Shown here: positions 1 to 9,124 of the stretch, one piece after another
How the letters are laid out: every line of letters begins with the position of its first letter
Numbering within the stretch: the first letter of the stretch is position 1
DNA from: Indibacter alkaliphilus LW1
GTDB taxonomy: Bacteria; Bacteroidota; Bacteroidia; Cytophagales; Cyclobacteriaceae
DNA: 64,000 bases
Direction: 5' to 3'
NCBI RefSeq assembly: GCF_000295935.2
Contig: NZ_ALWO02000045.1
Location: forward strand, 1 to 64,000
Program-made: the position numbers and the translations under genes
The notes under the pieces: model-generated
What the model saw: only the letters and a program-made list of their open reading frames with translations
Databases searched by the model: none
Told to the model about the DNA's origin: nothing

Positions 1-14
1 CAAATCGAACCGTA

Positions 15-857
15 TTATCCATTTGTTGCTGAAATTATTCTAATATCTAGGGGTATTTCCTGATTGCTTCCTATTTTCCTTATAGTTTTTTCTTGTATTG
101 CCCTAAGGAGTTTAAGCTGAATTTCATAATCCAGATTACCTACCTCATCTAAAAAAAGTGTTCCGCCATTTGCAAACTCAAAATGCCCGGTTTTGTCTTC
201 CAAGGCCCCGGTAAATGAACCTTTCACATGCCCGAAAAGCTCACTTGTGGCAAGTTCACTACTCAGAGCCCCACAGTCGATTGCTACGAAGGCCTTTTCT
301 TTTCTATTTGACTTTTGATGGATTCTTTTGGCCAAATATTCTTTTCCTGTTCCTGTTTCACCCAAAATCATAACTGATAGATCTGTAGGAGCAACCAAAT
401 CTATATGCTCCTCAAGTTGCTTTGAGTCTGGGCTACTTCCTTCTATATAATCGGGTATCGGATTTTGCTCTAAAGAGATCTCAATCAATGGGTTGTTTTG
501 GATGGCAAATACCTCTTTGACTGTAGCCAGTAGTTCGTCGGGATTGATAGGCTTGGTAATGTATTCATGAGCACCAATTTTGATTGCCCTGACTGCTATC
601 CTGATATCAGAGTAATTGGTGATCAAAATCACCCCAATCTGAGGATACTGCTTTTTTGTAAATTCGAGAATTTGCATTCCATTTCCATCAGGAAGCCTAT
701 AATCTGTGATGATCAATTCAGGCCAGCCGGATTTGATCAAAGGGAGAGAAGTTTTTACTTTTTCTGTTGTCTTTACTTCAAATCCATTTTTTACCAAAAA
801 CTTTTGAATGATTCTGGCATAAGTGATATCATCTTCTACTAAAAGTATGTTAGGCAT
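15..857 (-). pseudogene. Truncated sigma-54 response regulator (NtrC family), copy 1
   Basis: The 280-residue product has an N-terminal receiver domain (residues 1 to about 120, phospho-acceptor Asp52 in the TDYRLPDG context, Lys102) and the start of an AAA+ sigma-54 activation domain. Visible motifs are Walker A GETGTGKE (166-173), the sigma-54 contact loop GSFTGA (213-218, a variant of GAFTGA) and Walker B GGTLFLDE (231-238). It stops right after IISATN, before sensor II and the helix-turn-helix, because the repeat unit ends at base 21 and a stop codon follows. A full-length family member has about 450 residues. It could still be phosphorylated but should not bind DNA. It is the last gene of the unit, behind a terminator. 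Confidence 0.85.
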
Positions 858-881
858 TGAAATAGTTTTTTCTCTAAGCTA

Positions 882-917
882 ATAAAAAAATAAAGTACCG
901 AAGACATCTCCGGTACC
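882..917 (-). terminator. Rho-independent terminator, copy 1
   Basis: On the minus strand a GGTACCGG/CGGTAC hairpin (arms about 895-900 and 911-916) is followed by a T-rich run complementary to 882-894. It lies after the receiver gene and the possible 52-aa ORF and just before the truncated sigma-54 regulator, so it should end the upstream transcript. Confidence 0.7.
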
Positions 918-979
918 TTATCTATATGAAACCTATTTAATTGTCATTAACTTTTTATAATTGTTTCTGGCTTTGTTTT

Positions 980-1138
980 TCAAGGAAGGTAAAAACTCTT
1001 TTCTAGCTGATCTGTAAGATGTTTTTCTTCTCTCTGATCATTGTGTTCAAGTGGTTTTACAACATTGATTTTGTAAAGCTGATAGCATATTATTACCATG
1101 TTAATCGAAAGTAGTAGTATAATTCCCAATCGCTTCAT
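980..1138 (-). CDS. Possible 52-residue single-pass membrane peptide, copy 1
   Basis: An ATG-started minus-strand ORF begins MKRLGIILLLSINMVIICYQ and ends FYLPstop, 52 residues. The N-terminal 20 residues are strongly hydrophobic with a basic start; the rest is charged. It lies between the receiver gene (1277-1633) and the terminator at 882-917, where a last operon gene would be expected. There is no clear ribosome binding site. I do not recognise a family. Coding status is uncertain. Confidence 0.35.
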   Translation of the reverse strand: MKRLGIILLLSINMVIICYQLYKINVVKPLEHNDQREEKHLTDQLEKSFYLP

Positions 1139-1276
1139 ACCAAAGAAAAGGCAGGTATTATGCCAAAAGAATAATATTGCTCAGAACAAGGAAAAAGAGG
1201 ATTTAACCTCTTGAGCTTGTCCAAAAATGCTACATCTGTAGAAAAATTCCACAACTTTAATACTTACAACACTTTC

Positions 1277-1633
1277 TTACAGCCCTTTAATTACTTCCAA
1301 CAATTCAGTTGGATTGATGGGTTTGGAAACAAATGCATCAGCCCCTTCTGACACAGCCTTATTTGCTATGCCCTCATCTCCATAACGGGTCATCAATATG
1401 ATTTTGGTATTGTTTTCTTTTCCTTTTATTTTTTTAAGGATATCAATTCCATTCATATCAGGAAGTCTATAGTCCAAAATAGCCAGATCAAAAGAATTTG
1501 ATTCCAATAAGTTGAGGGCTTCTTTGCCTGCTTGGGCATCGAGTACCTGAAAATCATTCTTTGTCAGAAACCTGGTCAATAGTTTGCAAAAAACTATATC
1601 GTCCTCTACGATCAATATTTTATTTTTATTCAT
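1277..1633 (-). CDS. Single-domain response regulator (CheY-like receiver), copy 1
   Basis: The 118-residue protein is one receiver domain: acidic pair Asp11/Asp12, phospho-acceptor Asp54 in LAILDYRLPD, a conserved Thr near residue 82 and Lys in the SKPINPTE segment. There is no output domain, so it would act by protein contact or as a phosphorelay intermediate. It follows the ATP-grasp gene by 22 bp on the same strand. Its receiver resembles that of the truncated sigma-54 regulator downstream (both have DYRLPD-G and KPINP-ELL), which suggests that they are paralogues. No histidine kinase is present in the unit. Confidence 0.9.
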   Translation of the reverse strand: MNKNKILIVEDDIVFCKLLTRFLTKNDFQVLDAQAGKEALNLLESNSFDLAILDYRLPDMNGIDILKKIKGKENNTKIILMTRYGDEGIANKAVSEGADAFVSKPINPTELLEVIKGL

Positions 1634-1655
1634 GATGTATTCTTAATTTGGAAAA

Positions 1656-3041
1656 TTAAACATTAGCATTTTTCTCGCCAAAAGTTAGAATGGCATTTTG
1701 ATCAATGGCATACACGGCCATTGCACTCTGTACAAATCCTTTGATCAATTCATCTATACCCAAGCCCAGCTGTCCAAAGTTACGAATGTCAAACAACATC
1801 AGTCTTTCATCGGCATAAGTCCAACCATCTTCCCCTTTAATTGAAAGATTGGTACCATAGACTTCCCAAGAGTTTTTGCCCTTTGGAAGCTCTTCATTTA
1901 GGGGGAATCCAGATCTTCTTGAATAAACGGCTAGAGGACGTATTCCTTCATCCGTAGCATGCATCATCAACCTTAGGTCAAATGCATAACTTCTGCCTTT
2001 AAAATCAGGGATAGTTCCTACATGATACCATGCTTTACTTGGATCCAAACCATCGGAATAGTTGCTATGAATCAACTGTTGGACAAGGTAAAGGTCTGAT
2101 TTGGAAATTTCTGATAATGCGAATTCCAATTCCTCTTCATTTACAACCGTGTATACGCCCTGACCTGCATTGGAATCAGGGACTTTGATGACCATGCTTC
2201 CACCAAGAATTCCAAAGTATTTCCTTAATTCTTCATAGGGAACTTTGGTGAAAGTTTTAGGGGTGAAAATACTGATGCCTTTGTCTTTGAATTTTTCATT
2301 GAAAATATCATAAGCACTACTTGCAACTTCCTTGTTTCTTCCACCGGCAAGACAAGCTTCTATAGGGTTAAGTATAAGGGTTTTGGGATTTTTAGGAAGT
2401 CGGTTCCATGGTTCCTGTGTTACATATCTGAACGCAGCTCTGATTTCTTCCCAATTTTCCATTTCATTTTTGACATACATTTTGCCGTCCACGAACTTTA
2501 CAGGTGGCGTATTGTCACTCTTCTCAAATTTTGCCAAATAGACATTCTCTCCAAATGCATCTGCAATGGTTGCCGCATAACCTATATTTTCCATTGGGTT
2601 TTTGTCATAGATGACTGCTAAAGCACCCTCCTCTTGATGGGCGTCTACCATAGGTTTAAAAGTCTTTTCTATGAGCCTTTTATACCCTCCCTGCTCAACA
2701 TTTAAATCTAAAAGGGGCATGGATTTTTGTCCCGAGGGACAGGAATTGGTTTCGATCACAGTTAATTTCCTGTTACCCTCATGATTGGTGACGTGCATCA
2801 AGTCGGTACCCGCCCATCTAAAATAAACCGGTTGGTATTTGAGGATTTCCAGTATGGCTTCTTTGTCTGCCATAGGATTGAGCCTGTGATACCTTTCGGT
2901 CATTTGTTCATGTGTAAGGTTCAAAAAGTAGGATACCAATGGATGGATATTTGAATTCAAAACCCTTGGGTACCAATGATCCGTTGGTTCAAAATCCCCT
3001 GGTTCTACCAAATGTACATTTTTTGAAATGGATAATTTCAT
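1656..3041 (-). CDS. ATP-grasp domain protein, copy 1
   Basis: About 461 residues from the ATG at 3041 (an upstream in-frame ATG at 3095 would add 18 residues unlike the rest). ATP-grasp features are the glycine-rich loop VIKVPDSNAGQGVYTV, a following LYLVQQLI strand and an acidic/basic YAFDLRLMMH segment with a downstream YSRRSGFPLN loop. The N-terminal part has a cysteine-bearing ETNSCPSGQKSMP motif. ATP-grasp enzymes join a carboxylate to an amine or thiol through an acyl phosphate; the substrate here is unknown. It lies upstream of the receiver gene in one apparent operon. I do not recognise a characterised orthologue. Confidence 0.75.
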   Translation of the reverse strand: MKLSISKNVHLVEPGDFEPTDHWYPRVLNSNIHPLVSYFLNLTHEQMTERYHRLNPMADKEAILEILKYQPVYFRWAGTDLMHVTNHEGNRKLTVIETNSCPSGQKSMPLLDLNVEQGGYKRLIEKTFKPMVDAHQEEGALAVIYDKNPMENIGYAATIADAFGENVYLAKFEKSDNTPPVKFVDGKMYVKNEMENWEEIRAAFRYVTQEPWNRLPKNPKTLILNPIEACLAGGRNKEVASSAYDIFNEKFKDKGISIFTPKTFTKVPYEELRKYFGILGGSMVIKVPDSNAGQGVYTVVNEEELEFALSEISKSDLYLVQQLIHSNYSDGLDPSKAWYHVGTIPDFKGRSYAFDLRLMMHATDEGIRPLAVYSRRSGFPLNEELPKGKNSWEVYGTNLSIKGEDGWTYADERLMLFDIRNFGQLGLGIDELIKGFVQSAMAVYAIDQNAILTFGEKNANV

Positions 3042-3194
3042 CTGTTTATAATTAGCTTTTCGATGGTCACATGAAGTGCCCCGAGCAATCATCACTATTT
3101 AATGTGAATCTGTTCTAATGGGCATATCATAGTTTTATTTATTTTCTAGAATTTCATTTATTTTTCTTAAGCTTGAGTAGCCCTCACCTATATT

Positions 3195-3953
3195 TCAATT
3201 TATTGATGCTACTATTTCACCGATGTATTCTTTGTTTTTCCAAAGCATCAATATCCCGCTGAGTACCATACTGGCGACCACTATTTTTCTAAAGAATAGC
3301 TCTGAAATTTTGGAGAGAATCAACTTGCCAAAATAAACCGCAATCATGGAAGATAGACCAATCAATATACCAAACTTCAGCACTTCCCCTGTAACATAAC
3401 CAAAATAGGCGTAGCTTATGATTTTAGTGATATGGAGAATTATGGCATTGGCTGATCTTGTGCCAAGCAAGGATTCCTTGCTGATACCATAATTGAGATA
3501 GGCGGAATTCATCAATGGTCCCACACCTCCGATCAAACCGGAAAGGAAAGAAACTACAAGGCCCATAGGTGCAAAATGCCAAGCCTTGACCTTAAAGCCC
3601 GTTTTAGATTCCTTTTTGTTCCACTGGAAAACAGTAGATAAAAGCAAAAGCCCGATCAGTATCTGGAGAAAATCGGCTGATAATGAAGCAAACATCCTCG
3701 CTCCGATAATAGAGCCAACAATAGTGGAAGGAAACAGCCATACGAACAATTTCCAATCTATATGCCTCCAAAAAAAGAAAACTTTGGAGGTACTGCTCAT
3801 CCCTATACTGATGGCCATCACAGGTGCTACTGCTTTTACCCCAACCACTACTGCCACTAAGGGCATCAGGAGCAAACTTGCCCCCCCTCCTGTTAGCGTA
3901 CTGAGTATAAATACCACAAATGCGCCAAGGAGCACTAAAATCAATTGTATCAT
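3195..3953 (-). CDS. TauE/SafE family membrane permease, copy 1
   Basis: The 252-residue, very hydrophobic protein has about seven to eight predicted membrane spans. The N-terminal FILSTLTGGGASLLLMPL segment and the central SFLSGLIGGVGPLMNSAYL segment form the two-repeat architecture of TauE/SafE transporters, which are proposed to export sulfite, sulfoacetate or other organic anions. It is the first gene of the minus-strand unit, 153 bp ahead of the ATP-grasp start. The substrate cannot be read from sequence. Confidence 0.85.
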   Translation of the reverse strand: MIQLILVLLGAFVVFILSTLTGGGASLLLMPLVAVVVGVKAVAPVMAISIGMSSTSKVFFFWRHIDWKLFVWLFPSTIVGSIIGARMFASLSADFLQILIGLLLLSTVFQWNKKESKTGFKVKAWHFAPMGLVVSFLSGLIGGVGPLMNSAYLNYGISKESLLGTRSANAIILHITKIISYAYFGYVTGEVLKFGILIGLSSMIAVYFGKLILSKISELFFRKIVVASMVLSGILMLWKNKEYIGEIVASIN

Positions 3954-4372
3954 AACTTAAAAAAGGGAATCTCTTTTTAATAATTTGTATTTCAGGTTAG
4001 CTGCCAAAATGCGGTAACCTTTATTTGGTTATTGTTGGATGTTTAGAGATAAACGTTTTGCTTTTGAAAGCTTACAAAATGCCTGATTTCTATACCCAAC
4101 AATAGAATTTTTATCTAATCATATTCCTATTACTCAACTCTCAAACTAGGGAATGGTTATAGCTGTCTCTCCATCCAGGACGAGTGTATGAATTGATATT
4201 GTAAATGATATTGATATCGGATAATAAGAAAAATTCATGCCTAAAATCATCCTTTCTATGAAGCGAAATGTCCATTGGTTCGAAAAGGGTTGGGGTATTT
4301 TTCTACACTGTGTGGAATTCCTGTAGGAATATCACCGTAATAGCTATGTTATTAGCAAATGTATGAAAGTGG
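3954..4372. other. Non-coding end of repeat unit, copy 1
   Basis: No convincing gene. Upstream of the permease lies an imperfect palindrome at 3994-4020 (arms AGGTTA/TAACCT, about 40 bp before the start codon). TATTGTTGG (4030-4038) pairs with CCAACAATA (4096-4104), and a small ATTCC/GGAAT inverted repeat is at 4317-4330. They could be operator or leader structures for the minus-strand operon, but nothing identifies a regulator. Confidence 0.5.
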
Positions 4373-5209
4373 ATTTGTTGCTGAAATTATTCTAATATCT
4401 AGGGGTATTTCCTGATTGCTTCCTATTTTCCTTATAGTTTTTTCTTGTATTGCCCTAAGGAGTTTAAGCTGAATTTCATAATCCAGATTACCTACCTCAT
4501 CTAAAAAAAGTGTTCCGCCATTTGCAAACTCAAAATGCCCGGTTTTGTCTTCCAAGGCCCCGGTAAATGAACCTTTCACATGCCCGAAAAGCTCACTTGT
4601 GGCAAGTTCACTACTCAGAGCCCCACAGTCGATTGCTACGAAGGCCTTTTCTTTTCTATTTGACTTTTGATGGATTCTTTTGGCCAAATATTCTTTTCCT
4701 GTTCCTGTTTCACCCAAAATCATAACTGATAGATCTGTAGGAGCAACCAAATCTATATGCTCCTCAAGTTGCTTTGAGTCTGGGCTACTTCCTTCTATAT
4801 AATCGGGTATCGGATTTTGCTCTAAAGAGATCTCAATCAATGGGTTGTTTTGGATGGCAAATACCTCTTTGACTGTAGCCAGTAGTTCGTCGGGATTGAT
4901 AGGCTTGGTAATGTATTCATGAGCACCAATTTTGATTGCCCTGACTGCTATCCTGATATCAGAGTAATTGGTGATCAAAATCACCCCAATCTGAGGATAC
5001 TGCTTTTTTGTAAATTCGAGAATTTGCATTCCATTTCCATCAGGAAGCCTATAATCTGTGATGATCAATTCAGGCCAGCCGGATTTGATCAAAGGGAGAG
5101 AAGTTTTTACTTTTTCTGTTGTCTTTACTTCAAATCCATTTTTTACCAAAAACTTTTGAATGATTCTGGCATAAGTGATATCATCTTCTACTAAAAGTAT
5201 GTTAGGCAT
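4352..5209 (-). pseudogene. Truncated sigma-54 response regulator, copy 2
   Basis: Identical to copy 1 through IISATN, then six residues (PLSYIC) read out of the end of repeat unit 1 before a stop. Receiver domain, Walker A, GSFTGA and Walker B are present; sensor II and the DNA-binding domain are missing. The chimeric tail shows that the gene is cut by the repeat junction at 4372/4373. Confidence 0.85.
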
Positions 5210-5233
5210 TGAAATAGTTTTTTCTCTAAGCTA

Positions 5234-5269
5234 ATAAAAAAATAAAGTACCGAAGACATCTCCGGTACC
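5234..5269 (-). terminator. Rho-independent terminator, copy 2
   Basis: Same GTACCG/CGGTAC hairpin followed by a minus-strand T-run as in copy 1, between the possible 52-aa ORF and the truncated sigma-54 regulator. Confidence 0.7.
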
Positions 5270-5331
5270 TTATCTATATGAAACCTATTTAATTGTCATT
5301 AACTTTTTATAATTGTTTCTGGCTTTGTTTT

Positions 5332-5490
5332 TCAAGGAAGGTAAAAACTCTTTTCTAGCTGATCTGTAAGATGTTTTTCTTCTCTCTGATCATTGTGTTC
5401 AAGTGGTTTTACAACATTGATTTTGTAAAGCTGATAGCATATTATTACCATGTTAATCGAAAGTAGTAGTATAATTCCCAATCGCTTCAT
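5332..5490 (-). CDS. Possible 52-residue single-pass membrane peptide, copy 2
   Basis: Same 52-residue ORF as in copy 1: one N-terminal hydrophobic segment, charged remainder, no recognised family, no clear ribosome binding site. Confidence 0.35.
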   Translation of the reverse strand: MKRLGIILLLSINMVIICYQLYKINVVKPLEHNDQREEKHLTDQLEKSFYLP

Positions 5491-5628
5491 ACCAAAGAAA
5501 AGGCAGGTATTATGCCAAAAGAATAATATTGCTCAGAACAAGGAAAAAGAGGATTTAACCTCTTGAGCTTGTCCAAAAATGCTACATCTGTAGAAAAATT
5601 CCACAACTTTAATACTTACAACACTTTC

Positions 5629-5985
5629 TTACAGCCCTTTAATTACTTCCAACAATTCAGTTGGATTGATGGGTTTGGAAACAAATGCATCAGCCCCTTC
5701 TGACACAGCCTTATTTGCTATGCCCTCATCTCCATAACGGGTCATCAATATGATTTTGGTATTGTTTTCTTTTCCTTTTATTTTTTTAAGGATATCAATT
5801 CCATTCATATCAGGAAGTCTATAGTCCAAAATAGCCAGATCAAAAGAATTTGATTCCAATAAGTTGAGGGCTTCTTTGCCTGCTTGGGCATCGAGTACCT
5901 GAAAATCATTCTTTGTCAGAAACCTGGTCAATAGTTTGCAAAAAACTATATCGTCCTCTACGATCAATATTTTATTTTTATTCAT
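5629..5985 (-). CDS. Single-domain response regulator, copy 2
   Basis: Identical to the 118-residue receiver protein of copy 1 (phospho-acceptor Asp54, no output domain). It sits 22 bp behind the ATP-grasp gene of the same unit. Confidence 0.9.
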   Translation of the reverse strand: MNKNKILIVEDDIVFCKLLTRFLTKNDFQVLDAQAGKEALNLLESNSFDLAILDYRLPDMNGIDILKKIKGKENNTKIILMTRYGDEGIANKAVSEGADAFVSKPINPTELLEVIKGL

Positions 5986-6007
5986 GATGTATTCTTAATT
6001 TGGAAAA

Positions 6008-7393
6008 TTAAACATTAGCATTTTTCTCGCCAAAAGTTAGAATGGCATTTTGATCAATGGCATACACGGCCATTGCACTCTGTACAAATCCTTTGATCAA
6101 TTCATCTATACCCAAGCCCAGCTGTCCAAAGTTACGAATGTCAAACAACATCAGTCTTTCATCGGCATAAGTCCAACCATCTTCCCCTTTAATTGAAAGA
6201 TTGGTACCATAGACTTCCCAAGAGTTTTTGCCCTTTGGAAGCTCTTCATTTAGGGGGAATCCAGATCTTCTTGAATAAACGGCTAGAGGACGTATTCCTT
6301 CATCCGTAGCATGCATCATCAACCTTAGGTCAAATGCATAACTTCTGCCTTTAAAATCAGGGATAGTTCCTACATGATACCATGCTTTACTTGGATCCAA
6401 ACCATCGGAATAGTTGCTATGAATCAACTGTTGGACAAGGTAAAGGTCTGATTTGGAAATTTCTGATAATGCGAATTCCAATTCCTCTTCATTTACAACC
6501 GTGTATACGCCCTGACCTGCATTGGAATCAGGGACTTTGATGACCATGCTTCCACCAAGAATTCCAAAGTATTTCCTTAATTCTTCATAGGGAACTTTGG
6601 TGAAAGTTTTAGGGGTGAAAATACTGATGCCTTTGTCTTTGAATTTTTCATTGAAAATATCATAAGCACTACTTGCAACTTCCTTGTTTCTTCCACCGGC
6701 AAGACAAGCTTCTATAGGGTTAAGTATAAGGGTTTTGGGATTTTTAGGAAGTCGGTTCCATGGTTCCTGTGTTACATATCTGAACGCAGCTCTGATTTCT
6801 TCCCAATTTTCCATTTCATTTTTGACATACATTTTGCCGTCCACGAACTTTACAGGTGGCGTATTGTCACTCTTCTCAAATTTTGCCAAATAGACATTCT
6901 CTCCAAATGCATCTGCAATGGTTGCCGCATAACCTATATTTTCCATTGGGTTTTTGTCATAGATGACTGCTAAAGCACCCTCCTCTTGATGGGCGTCTAC
7001 CATAGGTTTAAAAGTCTTTTCTATGAGCCTTTTATACCCTCCCTGCTCAACATTTAAATCTAAAAGGGGCATGGATTTTTGTCCCGAGGGACAGGAATTG
7101 GTTTCGATCACAGTTAATTTCCTGTTACCCTCATGATTGGTGACGTGCATCAAGTCGGTACCCGCCCATCTAAAATAAACCGGTTGGTATTTGAGGATTT
7201 CCAGTATGGCTTCTTTGTCTGCCATAGGATTGAGCCTGTGATACCTTTCGGTCATTTGTTCATGTGTAAGGTTCAAAAAGTAGGATACCAATGGATGGAT
7301 ATTTGAATTCAAAACCCTTGGGTACCAATGATCCGTTGGTTCAAAATCCCCTGGTTCTACCAAATGTACATTTTTTGAAATGGATAATTTCAT
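6008..7393 (-). CDS. ATP-grasp domain protein, copy 2
   Basis: Identical to copy 1 and given the same start choice (ATG at 7393; alternative at 7447). ATP-grasp glycine loop and nucleotide-binding segments are intact. Substrate unknown. Confidence 0.75.
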   Translation of the reverse strand: MKLSISKNVHLVEPGDFEPTDHWYPRVLNSNIHPLVSYFLNLTHEQMTERYHRLNPMADKEAILEILKYQPVYFRWAGTDLMHVTNHEGNRKLTVIETNSCPSGQKSMPLLDLNVEQGGYKRLIEKTFKPMVDAHQEEGALAVIYDKNPMENIGYAATIADAFGENVYLAKFEKSDNTPPVKFVDGKMYVKNEMENWEEIRAAFRYVTQEPWNRLPKNPKTLILNPIEACLAGGRNKEVASSAYDIFNEKFKDKGISIFTPKTFTKVPYEELRKYFGILGGSMVIKVPDSNAGQGVYTVVNEEELEFALSEISKSDLYLVQQLIHSNYSDGLDPSKAWYHVGTIPDFKGRSYAFDLRLMMHATDEGIRPLAVYSRRSGFPLNEELPKGKNSWEVYGTNLSIKGEDGWTYADERLMLFDIRNFGQLGLGIDELIKGFVQSAMAVYAIDQNAILTFGEKNANV

Positions 7394-7546
7394 CTGTTTA
7401 TAATTAGCTTTTCGATGGTCACATGAAGTGCCCCGAGCAATCATCACTATTTAATGTGAATCTGTTCTAATGGGCATATCATAGTTTTATTTATTTTCTA
7501 GAATTTCATTTATTTTTCTTAAGCTTGAGTAGCCCTCACCTATATT

Positions 7547-8305
7547 TCAATTTATTGATGCTACTATTTCACCGATGTATTCTTTGTTTTTCCAAAGCAT
7601 CAATATCCCGCTGAGTACCATACTGGCGACCACTATTTTTCTAAAGAATAGCTCTGAAATTTTGGAGAGAATCAACTTGCCAAAATAAACCGCAATCATG
7701 GAAGATAGACCAATCAATATACCAAACTTCAGCACTTCCCCTGTAACATAACCAAAATAGGCGTAGCTTATGATTTTAGTGATATGGAGAATTATGGCAT
7801 TGGCTGATCTTGTGCCAAGCAAGGATTCCTTGCTGATACCATAATTGAGATAGGCGGAATTCATCAATGGTCCCACACCTCCGATCAAACCGGAAAGGAA
7901 AGAAACTACAAGGCCCATAGGTGCAAAATGCCAAGCCTTGACCTTAAAGCCCGTTTTAGATTCCTTTTTGTTCCACTGGAAAACAGTAGATAAAAGCAAA
8001 AGCCCGATCAGTATCTGGAGAAAATCGGCTGATAATGAAGCAAACATCCTCGCTCCGATAATAGAGCCAACAATAGTGGAAGGAAACAGCCATACGAACA
8101 ATTTCCAATCTATATGCCTCCAAAAAAAGAAAACTTTGGAGGTACTGCTCATCCCTATACTGATGGCCATCACAGGTGCTACTGCTTTTACCCCAACCAC
8201 TACTGCCACTAAGGGCATCAGGAGCAAACTTGCCCCCCCTCCTGTTAGCGTACTGAGTATAAATACCACAAATGCGCCAAGGAGCACTAAAATCAATTGT
8301 ATCAT
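7547..8305 (-). CDS. TauE/SafE family membrane permease, copy 2
   Basis: Identical 252-residue permease to copy 1, first gene of the second unit. Two-repeat TauE/SafE architecture; substrate unknown. Confidence 0.85.
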   Translation of the reverse strand: MIQLILVLLGAFVVFILSTLTGGGASLLLMPLVAVVVGVKAVAPVMAISIGMSSTSKVFFFWRHIDWKLFVWLFPSTIVGSIIGARMFASLSADFLQILIGLLLLSTVFQWNKKESKTGFKVKAWHFAPMGLVVSFLSGLIGGVGPLMNSAYLNYGISKESLLGTRSANAIILHITKIISYAYFGYVTGEVLKFGILIGLSSMIAVYFGKLILSKISELFFRKIVVASMVLSGILMLWKNKEYIGEIVASIN

Positions 8306-8786
8306 AACTTAAAAAAGGGAATCTCTTTTTAATAATTTGTATTTCAGGTTAGCTGCCAAAATGCGGTAACCTTTATTTGGTTATTGTTGGATGTTTAGAG
8401 ATAAACGTTTTGCTTTTGAAAGCTTACAAAATGCCTGATTTCTATACCCAACAATAGAATTTTTATCTAATCATATTCCTATTACTCAACTCTCAAACTA
8501 GGGAATGGTTATAGCTGTCTCTCCATCCAGGACGAGTGTATGAATTGATATTGTAAATGATATTGATATCGGATAATAAGAAAAATTCATGCCTAAAATC
8601 ATCCTTTCTATGAAGCGAAATGTCCATTGGTTCGAAAAGGGTTGGGGTATTTTTCTACACTGTGTGGAATTCCTGTAGGAATATCACCGTAATAGCTATG
8701 TTATTAGCAAATGTATGAAAGTGGAAAAAGTCCACAGACTCCCCTGATTTTTCCAGGATATTTTTTCTAATCTTAAAAACTACCAA
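8306..8786. other. Non-coding end of repeat copy 2 and right flank
   Basis: Bases 8306-8724 repeat the non-coding end of copy 1, including the palindrome now at 8346-8372. From 8725 the sequence is single-copy. I see no gene here. Confidence 0.5.
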
Positions 8787-8940
8787 TGACAAATAGCTAT
8801 TTCTCGCGGCGATCGCTGCGACCTCGCTGCGCACGCTGCGTGAAACCTTTTGTCATTTGATTACCTGTAAATGCCAAATTTTAAAATCTCAGCACGACGC
8901 GTTATTTTTTCATTACCCTTTCTGAACATTCCCCTAAATG
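8787..8940 (+). repeat. 154-bp inverted-repeat element, left copy
   Basis: Runs from TGACAAATAGCTATTTCTC to GAACATTCCCCTAAATG and is matched in opposite orientation by 18166-18319, also 154 bp. Hand alignment gives roughly 85-90 percent identity, with one diverged stretch of about 25 bases. The first 69 bases can fold back on themselves (TGACAAA against TTTTGTCA) and contain the palindromes AAATAGCTATTT and GCGATCGC. This looks like a REP/MITE-type interspersed element; no transposase is present. Confidence 0.85.
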
Positions 8941-9124
8941 TTAATATCATGTTTTATTGAAGTTAAATGATCTCTTTGCCTCCTTGCGAGAAATAATATA
9001 ATTGAAACAAGGCAAACAAAAAGCCCAACATGATTTTTAGGATTTTCCCTTTTTTGATTTGAATTCCCGATATTATAAGCAAATTTTGTAGTTGGTTTTT
9101 TATGCGATAACCCTAACAGTTGAA
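8941..9124. other. Leader region of the arginine decarboxylase-like gene
   Basis: AT-rich non-coding DNA between the repeat element and the ATG at 9125. I see no exact Bacteroidota promoter box and no riboswitch-like structure that I can name. Confidence 0.4.

Larger units (their letters stand above)
21..4372. repeat. Tandem repeat unit, copy 1 (4352 bp)
   Basis: Bases 21-4372 recur in the same orientation at 4373-8724 with a constant offset of 4352. All encoded proteins are identical between the copies and the noncoding stretches I compared match. The unit begins at ATTTGTTGCT and ends at GAAAGTGG. Left of base 21 the sequence (20 bases) does not match the sequence left of copy 2, so 20/21 is a real edge of the repeat in this assembly. 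No transposase or terminal inverted repeat is visible. It may be a recent tandem amplification or an assembly artefact. Confidence 0.95.
4373..8724. repeat. Tandem repeat unit, copy 2 (4352 bp)
   Basis: Second copy of the 4352-bp unit, directly abutting copy 1 (the junction reads GTGG then ATTTG). It ends at 8724, where GTGG is followed by unrelated sequence. Lack of divergence, including in noncoding DNA, means that if the duplication is real it is very young or kept uniform by gene conversion. Confidence 0.95.

Noticed and set aside
567-842. Plus-strand 91-residue open frame (also at 4919-5194)
   Set aside because: It is the antisense of the receiver-domain gene; the minus-strand frame has clear domain motifs, so this is a shadow.
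8787-8940. CRISPR-like or IS terminal repeat
   Set aside because: Only two copies 9.4 kb apart, no spacers, and no transposase gene between or beside them.
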